Source: Clostridia bacterium (GTDB lineage: Bacteria; Bacillota; Peptococcia; DRI-13; SM3-B62). Taken from it: a stretch of 64,000 bases of DNA. Of the stretch, positions 8,922-16,924 are shown piece after piece. Every line of letters starts with the position of its first letter. Position 1 is the first letter of the stretch. A model generated the notes under the pieces. The model saw only the letters and a program-made list of their open reading frames with translations. It did not search any database and had not been told where the DNA came from. A program made the translations under genes and the position numbers. Location of the stretch: NCBI GenBank assembly GCA_018432615.1, contig JAHDSQ010000002.1, positions 157,054 to 221,053 on the forward strand, in the 5' to 3' direction.

Positions 8922-9731
8922 CTACGACCTCCAATTGAAAAACGACACAGCGGAATGATTATTTTTTGGCTGGAGCCGCTTACGGAGAATCTCTTTTAAT
9001 GTGTTCTCGTCAAGATACCTGGTCAGTCTTCCCTCTTCTGCCACAGAAATAACTCCTGTCTCTTCGGAAACAATAATGGAAACTGCATCCGATTGTTCGG
9101 TAAGACCCAGTGCCGCACGATGCCTTGTTCCCAATTCCTTGCTGAGATTGGGGTTTTCGGAAAGAGGCAAGAAGCAACCGGCAGCTGCCACACGATCACC
9201 GCGGATAACCACTGCTCCATCATGCAGTGGGCTTTTGGGAATAAATATATTTATCAAAAATTCCAAAGAAACCAACCCGTCAATTTTCGTACCGGTTTCA
9301 ATGTGATCATTGATTCCCGTTTCACGCTCAAGGATAATCAAGGCCCCGGTACTGTTTTTAGCTAAAACCTTAACAGCTTTCGTCACTTCGTTTATCAGCT
9401 TCTCAAGAGACTCCTGATTCAACACTGCCATAGGACGTGCAAAAAACTTGCCTCTTCCCAGCTTCTCCAAGGCCCGCCTTAACTCCGGTTGAAAGACAAC
9501 AGGCAAGGCAACAATCAAGACAGCCTGGAGGTTTTTCAGTATCCAACGGAAAGTTGTAAAGCCGAGCCACTCACTGATCAAAGAGGCTATCACCAAAACG
9601 GCCAGACCCTTGATAAGCTGAACGGCACGTGTCCCTTTAATGATCATCATTGCCTTGTAAATGACAAATGCCACTATGATTATGTCTATCACAGTTATGA
9701 CATTGATATAGCCCAACACTTCCTTCAGCAA
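8922..9731 (-). CDS. cdaA: Diadenylate cyclase (c-di-AMP synthase)
   Basis: Membrane diadenylate cyclase making c-di-AMP from two ATP. After three N-terminal membrane helices (about residues 8-75) the DAC domain carries the DGA motif (PLHDGAVVI) and the RHR motif (GTRHRAALG). No ATG fits the conserved N-terminus. The TTG at 9729-9731 has a near-perfect AAAGGAGG ten bases upstream and gives 269 residues, close to the B. subtilis enzyme (273). A longer reading from 9815 lacks family similarity. First gene of the cdaA-cdaR-glmM operon; its own promoter in 9732-9960 was not convincing. Confidence 0.93.
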   Translation of the reverse strand: MLKEVLGYINVITVIDIIIVAFVIYKAMMIIKGTRAVQLIKGLAVLVIASLISEWLGFTTFRWILKNLQAVLIVALPVVFQPELRRALEKLGRGKFFARPMAVLNQESLEKLINEVTKAVKVLAKNSTGALIILERETGINDHIETGTKIDGLVSLEFLINIFIPKSPLHDGAVVIRGDRVAAAGCFLPLSENPNLSKELGTRHRAALGLTEQSDAVSIIVSEETGVISVAEEGRLTRYLDENTLKEILRKRLQPKNNHSAVSFFNWRS

Positions 9732-9992
9732 CGGGTTCAAACCTCCTTTGGCAAAAGCCGACGTTCCTAAAATTCTAATTCTACAGCAGATATTGATATT
9801 CCTCTTTTCTTCCATCCCTTGAATACGATTTAAGTTAAATTTTTATAGTATTTTACAATATTTCGTGGTATTATTTACCTGTAATGTAAGTGATTATGAT
9901 TGGAAGGCCACAGCCAAGAACTCTGTTCAACCCGCTCTCTGCTAGAATAATACATTGTATAAAACCTTTCAAGTACAAATATATTTATTTTC

Positions 9993-10020
9993 TTATCAAA
10001 CATGTTATTTATGGTATAAT
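9993..10020 (+). promoter_or_regulatory. Extended -10 promoter before the DUF881 cluster
   Basis: TGG followed by TATAAT (10015-10020) forms an extended -10 element. A weak -35 (TTATCA, 9993-9998) is 16 bp upstream. It lies 35 bp before the ATG of the first DUF881 gene. The rest of the 323-bp divergent spacer 9732-10054 is AT-rich with no other feature I can defend. Confidence 0.5.
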
Positions 10021-10054
10021 GTTATGTTGAACCACGAATGAGGGGAAATGCAAC

Positions 10055-10768
10055 ATGTCAAGAAAATGGCTGCTGCCAATTACAATCATGTGCTTTATCG
10101 CCGGCTTCTTCTTGACCTTTCAATTAAAGGTTATGGCAGGCATATCGACCGTTAATCCAATTAGTGAAAGAAACACTAATCTCATTACGATAATCAATGA
10201 CCTGGAAGAAGAAATAAAAAACCAAGAGGAATTGATTGGCGAAACACGTGACAACCTTGATAAGCTTCAAGAGGAGCAAATAAAGGGGAGACTGCAGGAG
10301 CTTCAGGACAGCTTAAAAACCGCTAAAATCCTGGCAGGACTCACTCCCGTGGCAGGAAAAGGAATCGTCATTACTGTTGACGACAATACTGAAGGATTGA
10401 AAGCCAATCCTGACGATGACCCAAATAAATATATCATTCATTACAGCCAACTGCTTAATATTGTCAGCGAGCTCAAAGTAGGGGGAGCAGAAGCGATTTC
10501 TATCAACGGACAACGTCTGATAACTACTTCAGAAATCCGTTGTGTAGGCAATTTGATTCTCATCAATACCACCCGTATCGCGCCGCCTTTTGAAATAAGC
10601 GCGATTGGAAGCCCGCGGCTCCTCGCGGAAATCGTGACGGCAAGCGAATTAGCAATAATGAAGCTTTCCAATTATCCGGTTGACCTCAAAGAAGTGGAAG
10701 AACTGATAATACCGGCATATAAGGGAGACTTGCAGTTTAAGTATGCCCAAACAAAAGGGGAGAATTAA
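10055..10768 (+). CDS. DUF881 family membrane-anchored protein (YlxW/YlxX-like), copy 1
   Basis: A 237-residue protein with an N-terminal signal anchor (about residues 5-25) and a charged coiled coil (about 42-90, NDLEEEIKNQEELI onward). The DUF881 domain follows, with the characteristic LNIVSELKVGGAEAISINGQRL and FEISAIGSP segments. These proteins are found beside ftsZ, divIVA or sbp in Firmicutes and Actinobacteria. Their biochemical role is not established. The start has GAGGGG ten bases ahead of ATG. It forms an operon with the small basic protein and a second DUF881 gene, divergent from cdaA. Confidence 0.88.
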   Translation: MSRKWLLPITIMCFIAGFFLTFQLKVMAGISTVNPISERNTNLITIINDLEEEIKNQEELIGETRDNLDKLQEEQIKGRLQELQDSLKTAKILAGLTPVAGKGIVITVDDNTEGLKANPDDDPNKYIIHYSQLLNIVSELKVGGAEAISINGQRLITTSEIRCVGNLILINTTRIAPPFEISAIGSPRLLAEIVTASELAIMKLSNYPVDLKEVEELIIPAYKGDLQFKYAQTKGEN

Positions 10769-10772
10769 CACC

Positions 10773-11129
10773 ATGTGGATACTACCGCTCTTGGGACTGC
10801 TCGCGGGAGCATTCATAGGCTCTACTCTAACCTATGAAGTGCCGCCAACCTACATCAAATACATGTCTATCGCTGTTTTAGCTTCTCTTGATTCTGTGTT
10901 AGGCGGTGTTCGTGCCTTGCTGGAAAACGACTTCGACAGTACAGTGCTTCTGAGCGGTTTCTTCACTAACGCCCTTCTGGCAGCACTTTTGGCTTATCTA
11001 GGGGATCGTCTGGGTGTTGACCTCTATTTGGCTGCCGTCTTTGTTTTTGGGGTTCGCCTTTTTCAGAACCTGGCAAACATCAGGCACGGCCTCCTGTCAC
11101 AATTACGCAACAATAAACAGGAAAAATGA
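10773..11129 (+). CDS. sbp: Small basic protein family (DUF1290) membrane protein
   Basis: A 118-residue hydrophobic protein with three predicted membrane segments (about 2-20, 28-45 and 65-100). It carries the family patterns PPTYIKYMSIAVLASLDSVLGG and ENDFDSTVLLSGFF. It belongs to the Sbp family seen between DUF881 genes near ftsZ in Gram-positive bacteria; function unknown. The ATG at 10773 is chosen over one at 10743, which lies inside the previous gene; AAAAGGGGAG precedes it. The stop overlaps an ATG belonging to a longer reading of the next gene. Confidence 0.88.
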   Translation: MWILPLLGLLAGAFIGSTLTYEVPPTYIKYMSIAVLASLDSVLGGVRALLENDFDSTVLLSGFFTNALLAALLAYLGDRLGVDLYLAAVFVFGVRLFQNLANIRHGLLSQLRNNKQEK

Positions 11130-11140
11130 GGTGGAAAGGG

Positions 11141-11887
11141 ATGAAACGAAAATGGTATCTTACCATTACAGCAGTGTTTTTGGTGATGGGCATTCTTCTC
11201 TCCCTGCAATTCCGTGCGCAAGAGAACTTTGCCAGCGGGCTTACTATGCAAAGAACCGAAAACCTTATCGCTATGGTACGGGACCTGTCCAGTAAAAGGC
11301 AGAATCTGTCCTTTGAAATCCTTGACCTTACCGAAAGATTGACAGCGCAAAAACAAGCCGAACGTGATGACAAGCAGCTTGTATCCAATATAGCAAATGA
11401 AATGAATAAGCTGAATATCATTACCGGCGCTACCGAATTGATTGGACCGGGCTTAACTATTACAATAGACAGGTATATGCCTATTTTATATATTGATATT
11501 ATCAACATCGTCAATGAATTATGGGCCGCAGGAGCAGAAGCCATTTCCATCAATGACCAGCGTGTAACCGCTAATAGCGCAATTTTTTATGCCGAAAACA
11601 GCAATAACGTCTTCTTGACTGTGAATAATCACACGATCGACTACCCTGTGGTAATCATGGCCATAGGCGATGCAGCCAACTTAGAGAAAGGCTTAACCAT
11701 CCCCGGCGGAATCATGGATAATCTGGCACTCTTCGGTGCCTACCCGGTTCTGGAGAAGAAAGATGAAACAACAGTCGTGGCCAGAAATGATACCCCGCAT
11801 TTCTATTTTCTGAAGGAGTATAAGCCTGAAGATACGTCATCTTCGGAAAGCAAACCTGCCGCAAACAACCAAATACACAACGATTGA
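11141..11887 (+). CDS. DUF881 family membrane-anchored protein, copy 2
   Basis: A 248-residue paralogue of the gene two positions upstream. It has an N-terminal membrane anchor (about residues 4-24), a coiled coil (about 40-80) and the DUF881 core (INIVNELWAAGAEAISINDQRV, YPVVIMAIGDA). The ATG at 11141 follows GAGGTGGAAAGGG, a strong ribosome site. An in-frame ATG at 11126 lies within that site and is unlikely. The C-terminal tail is polar and probably disordered. The gene is followed at once by a terminator. Confidence 0.88.
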   Translation: MKRKWYLTITAVFLVMGILLSLQFRAQENFASGLTMQRTENLIAMVRDLSSKRQNLSFEILDLTERLTAQKQAERDDKQLVSNIANEMNKLNIITGATELIGPGLTITIDRYMPILYIDIINIVNELWAAGAEAISINDQRVTANSAIFYAENSNNVFLTVNNHTIDYPVVIMAIGDAANLEKGLTIPGGIMDNLALFGAYPVLEKKDETTVVARNDTPHFYFLKEYKPEDTSSSESKPAANNQIHND

Positions 11888-11889
11888 CA

Positions 11890-11935
11890 AATCCCCTGGC
11901 CGGCTCAAGGAAAAACCGACAGGGGATTTTTTTTT
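11890..11935 (+). terminator. Intrinsic terminator of the DUF881-sbp-DUF881 operon
   Basis: AATCCCCTG (11890-11898) pairs perfectly with CAGGGGATT (11920-11928) around a 21-base loop and leads into a run of nine T. The opposite strand has only a short T stretch, so it acts mainly rightward. Confidence 0.85.
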
Positions 11936-11937
11936 GC

Positions 11938-13569
11938 TCATCTCAAGCTCTCCAATCTCTTCACCGCATCCTGCAAGGTAGGAATCAGTCCCGTCATACC
12001 CAAAGACCCATACCTCTTGTGACATAGCCGGAGAATAAGTAGTATCTTCCATTTTCGCCCTTCCGACAAAACTGTTTTACGCTGACTAAAATTGCCTTCC
12101 AACTCGTAATCATACACGACTTCACCTATTTTGTATTGCTTATCTATTGCGGCTACCTCCTGTTTGACATTTCCTCCGTAAGCATTGATTTTGACCAATT
12201 CTCCGCATACATAATATTCAACCGGCTTGGCACTGTCGCAACACGCCATTCTTGTCGGATTCTCACAGTAATAATAAAGGTAATCTTTATCCTGCATAAG
12301 CTTCGCCCCCGTTTCTAAAAAAGGAGGGGTAAACCTACGTCCGGAAGTATTCAAAAAGACCAGGGCGGAAGATGCCCGATATCCCGCAAGATTTGCTGCC
12401 TCAAATAATGACCCCCCCGTCCTTAAGGAAACAACCATCTGATAGAGCTCACTTACCGGAAGACGATATTTCCCCTTTTGATACATTCTGCCATCGGTGA
12501 GCCGTGCCACTTCACGTTCAATATTGACAAGCTCAAGAGGATTTTTTGTAAACAAAACCAGTTCTCCTTCTTTCAACAGAAATTCACAGCCGATCCTATC
12601 AAAAACATTAAAATCCCCCCCTATTTCTTGCTTCCGTTTCAACCACTTATAAAGAACAATGCCATCACTCTCCCCAACTTGGAAGGTGTCCGGTCGGTTT
12701 CCCAGCCATTCCCTCAGCGTATCGGTTTTTAACGGCTCATAAACAGAGCAATAAACAAGGTAATTATGCGGATTCTCGGGATGGTCGTCTTCAAGGGTCA
12801 TTCTGTCTGACTCCTCACAGGCGTCAATATAATAAAAACCGTTTTCTTTTGATATCCGCATCTCATAAGATATTTTGATAACCTCACCTGCATTCGTACT
12901 GATGATGGCATGGGCTTGCAACGCATAAGAGTCTCCCATTATTTCGCAGGAATCCACCCTGGTTTGCAAAAAACTGCAGCAATCAAAGACAGCATTACGG
13001 TGCATTATGAATTCCTCTCTACTTGGCAATAAAGCTTTTCTCTGCCTGCTGGATAGGTCGTAAAGCAAAGCATTATCCAACCTCCTGAGGGCAGATAAAT
13101 AAATACCGGCGGATTCCTTAGCGGAAGGAACCATATTCATCGTTTTACGGAGCAAGATTATACGATCGACTATGTTCGTATCACATTCCAAGAGAAAAGA
13201 AATATCGGTATATTTCCAATCCGGACACGTACCAAACAGCAAATGCCGGCAATAGGCGTCCTGTAACAAAGCCGCCGCCTCAAAATAACTCAGGCGGACA
13301 TAATCACCATAATACTTCCTTTTGCTGCCCAGCAATTCCCCGGTTTTGATAGTCTTTAAACCCTCGTGATTAAAGCACAAAGAAAAATCCTGTATCCATA
13401 TTTTATCTGCTTGACGGTTTTTTTTCCAAAGTATTACCAAATTACAAACACCGGATTCTCTGGTTTGCGAGACAAAAGCCTTATAAAAAAGGGCATGCCT
13501 AAAATTATGATCCCCCTTCTCCTTTTTTATCCACGCAAACTGTCCTCCCCCGGTGTTTATTAAGCTCAT
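11938..13569 (-). CDS. Uncharacterised 543-residue protein
   Basis: I do not recognise a family. The protein is soluble with no signal peptide or membrane helix. It is rich in Tyr, Cys and charged residues and has no obvious nucleotide-binding, metal or DNA-binding motif. Several Cys/His positions occur (for example FGTCPD near residue 112, CENPTRMACCD near 445), but no regular zinc-finger spacing is seen. The ATG at 13567-13569 has GGGAG eight bases or so upstream and the frame is uninterrupted, so it looks like a live gene. It is transcribed alone, bounded by terminators on both sides. A TGACGAA sequence resembling a Spo0A box lies about 90 bp upstream (13660-13666), a weak hint of sporulation control. 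Confidence 0.75.
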   Translation of the reverse strand: MSLINTGGGQFAWIKKEKGDHNFRHALFYKAFVSQTRESGVCNLVILWKKNRQADKIWIQDFSLCFNHEGLKTIKTGELLGSKRKYYGDYVRLSYFEAAALLQDAYCRHLLFGTCPDWKYTDISFLLECDTNIVDRIILLRKTMNMVPSAKESAGIYLSALRRLDNALLYDLSSRQRKALLPSREEFIMHRNAVFDCCSFLQTRVDSCEIMGDSYALQAHAIISTNAGEVIKISYEMRISKENGFYYIDACEESDRMTLEDDHPENPHNYLVYCSVYEPLKTDTLREWLGNRPDTFQVGESDGIVLYKWLKRKQEIGGDFNVFDRIGCEFLLKEGELVLFTKNPLELVNIEREVARLTDGRMYQKGKYRLPVSELYQMVVSLRTGGSLFEAANLAGYRASSALVFLNTSGRRFTPPFLETGAKLMQDKDYLYYYCENPTRMACCDSAKPVEYYVCGELVKINAYGGNVKQEVAAIDKQYKIGEVVYDYELEGNFSQRKTVLSEGRKWKILLILRLCHKRYGSLGMTGLIPTLQDAVKRLESLR

Positions 13570-13690
13570 AATTGTCCACTCCCTTATGTACTTTTTACTG
13601 TTTCCTTCGCTATTAATCCTTCCTTTCCTTTAAAATTTTTCCTCTATTTTCCAACATATTTCGTCAATAATTCTTATTTTCTCCTAAATT

Positions 13691-13741
13691 AAAAATAGAG
13701 ACAAGCGGGTCATTTCCCTACCCCGCCTTGTCTCTATTTTT
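13691..13741 (-). terminator. Strong intrinsic terminator after the D-aminoacylase-like gene
   Basis: A 15-bp perfect inverted repeat, AAAAATAGAGACAAG against its complement, continues into a GC-rich inner stem (CGGG/CCCG) and a small loop. A/T runs flank both sides, so it can act in both directions. It serves the leftward gene ending at 13755. Confidence 0.9.
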
Positions 13742-13754
13742 AATTGTTTTAAAT

Positions 13755-15146
13755 TTAAGCGCTTACGGCACTTACTCCCCGAAGAAATTGGCCGCCGGCT
13801 GCTTCCAGCACCTCGCCTTCCGCAAAGGCCAGCTTACCATTGACCCATACCTGTCGAATCCCCTCAGAAAACAGGGAAGGATTATTTATACTTGCTACAT
13901 CCGTCACTGTCTCTTGATCAAACAGAACAAGGTCAGCCTTAAACCCGGGTTTTAAGAGGCCACGATCCTTTAGTTTTAACCTTTTTGCCGGCTGCGCAGT
14001 CATCTTGGCAACAGCCTCTTGTAGCGAAAGAACCTTTTCTTCCCGTACCATTCTTCCCAGTACTCGTGGAAATGCACCGTAAGCTCTGGGATGATAAGCC
14101 CTTCCCCCTTCATAAAGCTGCGAGTCACTGCCAAAAAAGACTTGGGGATGACTCATAGCCATTTTTACATTCTCTTCACTCATGGAATGGAAAAAGGTTT
14201 TTCTTCCCAGGTCGGTACTGGAATAGGTATATGGATAAACATCCGCCGTGATATCAAGACCGGTCTTTTTAGCTTCCTCCAAAATTCCCAGGAGTCGGGG
14301 GAATTTATCCCAGTTTCTTTCGTATCCTGCTTTTGTATGACTGTACTGGACCGGTACTCTTGCTTGCAGTCCGATTTCTACAGCCTCCTCCAGTGCGGAC
14401 ACGACCTGATCGTATTCGCTCCTGATATGTGTGGCGTAAAAGCCCCCATGTTCCCCTACAACCTCACACAAGGCGATCAATTCTTCTGTGGTAGCATCGT
14501 GCTGCGGATAATATTCCAAGCCCGTTGAAAGCCCAAAAACGCCGCTCTCCAGGCCATCAGCCAGTATCCGACACATCTTCTCGATAACCTCCGGCGATGC
14601 TTTTCCGGTCTTATGCCCACCCATAGCCAGATAACGTATGGTCTTGTAGCCCATCAACAACCCGTAATTTATCGGTGCATGAGAAAGCTTTTCTATGTAT
14701 TGGTTCAGATCTAATGGTGAAAGCCCGCAATTACCACCTATCTGTGTCGTTACCCCCTGTGCCAAAAATGGTGCCATACTCCCGTCTTTAAAAAGGTAAT
14801 CCTCCGTATGGGTATGTATGTCGATAAAACCCGGCGTAAGTACTAATCCTTGTCCATCAAGCTTCCTGACACCTTCCGGAGCTTGAAATTCACCTACCGC
14901 CGTGATGCACTCACCCTGCACGGCAATTTTCCCATAATAAGGAATGTCTCCTGTTCCGTCCACCAGCAAAACATTTTCGATGATCCAATCGCACTCAGGT
15001 ATCGATTCAAAAGGCTTTTCCGTGCTCTCCATACCTGAGGCCTGGGGTTTCCCTCTCAGAGGTATCAGAAGAGAAGCTGCGGTAACGGCAGCTGTCGCAC
15101 CTACTCCCGTTAAAAACTGTCTTCTTGTAAGCATTGTCCGAAGCAT
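13755..15146 (-). CDS. D-aminoacylase-like amidohydrolase with Tat signal
   Basis: An N-acyl-D-amino-acid deacylase family protein of 463 residues. The N-terminus has a twin-arginine signal (TRRQFLTGVG, then a hydrophobic stretch to about residue 28), so the folded enzyme is probably exported. Metal-site motifs are present: IDIHTHTED, IGGNCGLSP, ATHIRSE, VQYSHT and FFGSDSQ. The C-terminal GIRQVWVNGKL strand is typical. Compared with the roughly 500-530-residue family it lacks about 70 residues between the TADVYPYTYSSTD strand and HSMSEENV. In-frame ATGs at 15146 and 15134 are both possible; AAAGGA is too close to the first and far from the second. It would deacylate N-acyl-D-amino acids or exported peptides; the substrate is inferred only. 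Confidence 0.85.
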   Translation of the reverse strand: MLRTMLTRRQFLTGVGATAAVTAASLLIPLRGKPQASGMESTEKPFESIPECDWIIENVLLVDGTGDIPYYGKIAVQGECITAVGEFQAPEGVRKLDGQGLVLTPGFIDIHTHTEDYLFKDGSMAPFLAQGVTTQIGGNCGLSPLDLNQYIEKLSHAPINYGLLMGYKTIRYLAMGGHKTGKASPEVIEKMCRILADGLESGVFGLSTGLEYYPQHDATTEELIALCEVVGEHGGFYATHIRSEYDQVVSALEEAVEIGLQARVPVQYSHTKAGYERNWDKFPRLLGILEEAKKTGLDITADVYPYTYSSTDLGRKTFFHSMSEENVKMAMSHPQVFFGSDSQLYEGGRAYHPRAYGAFPRVLGRMVREEKVLSLQEAVAKMTAQPAKRLKLKDRGLLKPGFKADLVLFDQETVTDVASINNPSLFSEGIRQVWVNGKLAFAEGEVLEAAGGQFLRGVSAVSA

Positions 15147-15230
15147 GTCCTTTCGCCAAGCATTCTCATTAATACTACATCATTCGTCACCAAAAATGAA
15201 AAACCTTCATTTTCTTACAAATATTTTCCC

Positions 15231-15262
15231 GGTAATAATCGAGCCTCTCTTATGAAATACTA
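15231..15262 (+). promoter_or_regulatory. Possible forespore (sigma-G-type) promoter of the gerA operon
   Basis: GTAATA (15232-15237) and AATACTA (15256-15262), 18 bp apart, resemble the sigma-G -35 (TGAATA) and -10 (CATACTA) elements. The placement 34 bp before the gerAA start suits a late forespore gene. The match is imperfect and would need mapping. Confidence 0.35.
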
Positions 15263-15295
15263 AGGTAAATCAACAAGAGAAAAACAGGTGTAGGC

Positions 15296-16906
15296 ATGTT
15301 TCGTTTTTTTTTCAGGAAATTTAATTACCTGACCGGTTTATTCAAAACAAAGAAACCGCCCAAGCATGAAAACAGCGGCGAAACTGAAGGTACGGACGAC
15401 CTTAAGTTTCACCGCTCACTAAAGCGCAATCTTTCCTTGCTTAAAAGCACCCTGGGGGAAAGCTGTGACCTCATTCTTCGTGAATTTTCCTTTGGCACAG
15501 AGCCCGAAATATATGCTGCCTTAATATTCATTGACGGCCTCGTTGATAAGGCTATGATCAACGAAAGCATCCTTCAGCCTTTGTTATACGATACACGACT
15601 TGCCGGAGTCGATCAGGAGTTCTCCCTTGCCGGTATGAAGGCTATCAGCCGCCGTATGCTGGCGGCGGGTGAAGTGAAACTAACAGACAAACCGGATAAA
15701 GCAATTTCTCACATCCTGGCAGGAGACAGCCTTCTTTTGGTTGACAAAGACTCGCAGGCACTCATCATCAACTTACGAGGCTGGAAAGCACGGAGCGTTG
15801 AAGATCCGAAAACCGAATCTGTTGTTAGGGGTCCCCGAGAAGGCTTCACTGAAACACTTTTGACCAATACCGCCATGCTGCGACGGAAACTGAAAGAACC
15901 GGGATTACGGATCGAATCCTTTGTTATTGGCAAAAGAACCCGCACAGACGTGGCTTTAGTCTACCTGCAGGAAATCGTCAAACCCGGACTGGTCGAAGAA
16001 ATTAGGCAGCGTCTCAGAAGAATAGACACCGACTCTATTCTCGAATCGGGGTACATAGAAGAATTTATTGAGGACCATCCTTTTTCCCTCTTTGCCACCA
16101 TTGGCAACAGTGAAAAACCGGATACCGTCGCCGCCAAAATCCTCGAAGGCAGGGCGGCCATACTCATCGACGGCACACCCTTTGTCTTGACGGTTCCCAT
16201 GCTCTTTATTGAAAACTTTCAAAGCGCTGAGGACTACTATTCCCGCCCGTATTTCTCCTCGTTAGTCAGAATGCTGCGGTTTTTATCCTTCTTCATCAGC
16301 ATCATGGCTCCTGCAGTATATGTCGCGTTGAACACCTTTCACCAAGAACTCCTTCCCACCCCTCTCTTGATTACTATGGCCTCAGCCCATGAAGGCGTTC
16401 CTTTTCCCTCGGTGGTGGAAGCAATCGGCATGGTAGTTGTTTTCGAAATCCTGCGGGAAGCAGGCATTCGCTTACCCCGCCCTGTTGGGCAGGCCATCAG
16501 CATCGTAGGCGCACTGGTGATTGGAGAAGCGGCTGTCAGCGCCGGCCTGGTGGGCGCACCTATGGTCATAGTGGTATCTTTAATGGCCATTTCCTCCTTT
16601 GTTGTACCCGCGCAACTTGACGCAGGTGTCGTCATACGTCTGATTTTAACCGTTCTAGCTGGGTTTATGGGGGCATTAGGCATCTCCATCGGGCTTTTAT
16701 TCATTTTAATTCATTTGTGTTCTCTAAGTTCCTTTGGTTATCCTTACCTCTCGCCACTGTCTCCTTTTTCTCCCGGTGGCTTGAAGGATGTTTTTGTCCG
16801 TGTTCCTTTTTGGGCTATGTCTAAACGTCCCTACAGGCTCAGCAGACATGATGGGCTGCGTCAAAAACCTGACCTAATGCCGCTCAAGGCCTCTAGTAAA
16901 GAATAA
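15296..16906 (+). CDS. gerAA: Spore germinant receptor A subunit (GerA/GerK-A family)
   Basis: A 536-residue integral inner-membrane protein of the spore. The soluble N-terminal half (about 50-315) contains GerAA family signatures (YDTRLAGVDQEFSLAG; LLLVDKDSQALIINLRGW; VVRGPREGFTETLLTN). The C-terminal part holds about five membrane helices (from VRMLRFLSFFISIMAP near 325 to about 490), including the conserved ASAHEGVPFPSVVEA loop. With GerAB and GerAC it would sense nutrients and trigger germination. First gene of a gerAA-gerAC-gerAB order. The ligand cannot be read from sequence. Confidence 0.96.
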   Translation: MFRFFFRKFNYLTGLFKTKKPPKHENSGETEGTDDLKFHRSLKRNLSLLKSTLGESCDLILREFSFGTEPEIYAALIFIDGLVDKAMINESILQPLLYDTRLAGVDQEFSLAGMKAISRRMLAAGEVKLTDKPDKAISHILAGDSLLLVDKDSQALIINLRGWKARSVEDPKTESVVRGPREGFTETLLTNTAMLRRKLKEPGLRIESFVIGKRTRTDVALVYLQEIVKPGLVEEIRQRLRRIDTDSILESGYIEEFIEDHPFSLFATIGNSEKPDTVAAKILEGRAAILIDGTPFVLTVPMLFIENFQSAEDYYSRPYFSSLVRMLRFLSFFISIMAPAVYVALNTFHQELLPTPLLITMASAHEGVPFPSVVEAIGMVVVFEILREAGIRLPRPVGQAISIVGALVIGEAAVSAGLVGAPMVIVVSLMAISSFVVPAQLDAGVVIRLILTVLAGFMGALGISIGLLFILIHLCSLSSFGYPYLSPLSPFSPGGLKDVFVRVPFWAMSKRPYRLSRHDGLRQKPDLMPLKASSKE

Positions 16907-16924
16907 TTAGCGAGGTGGCAGCCG

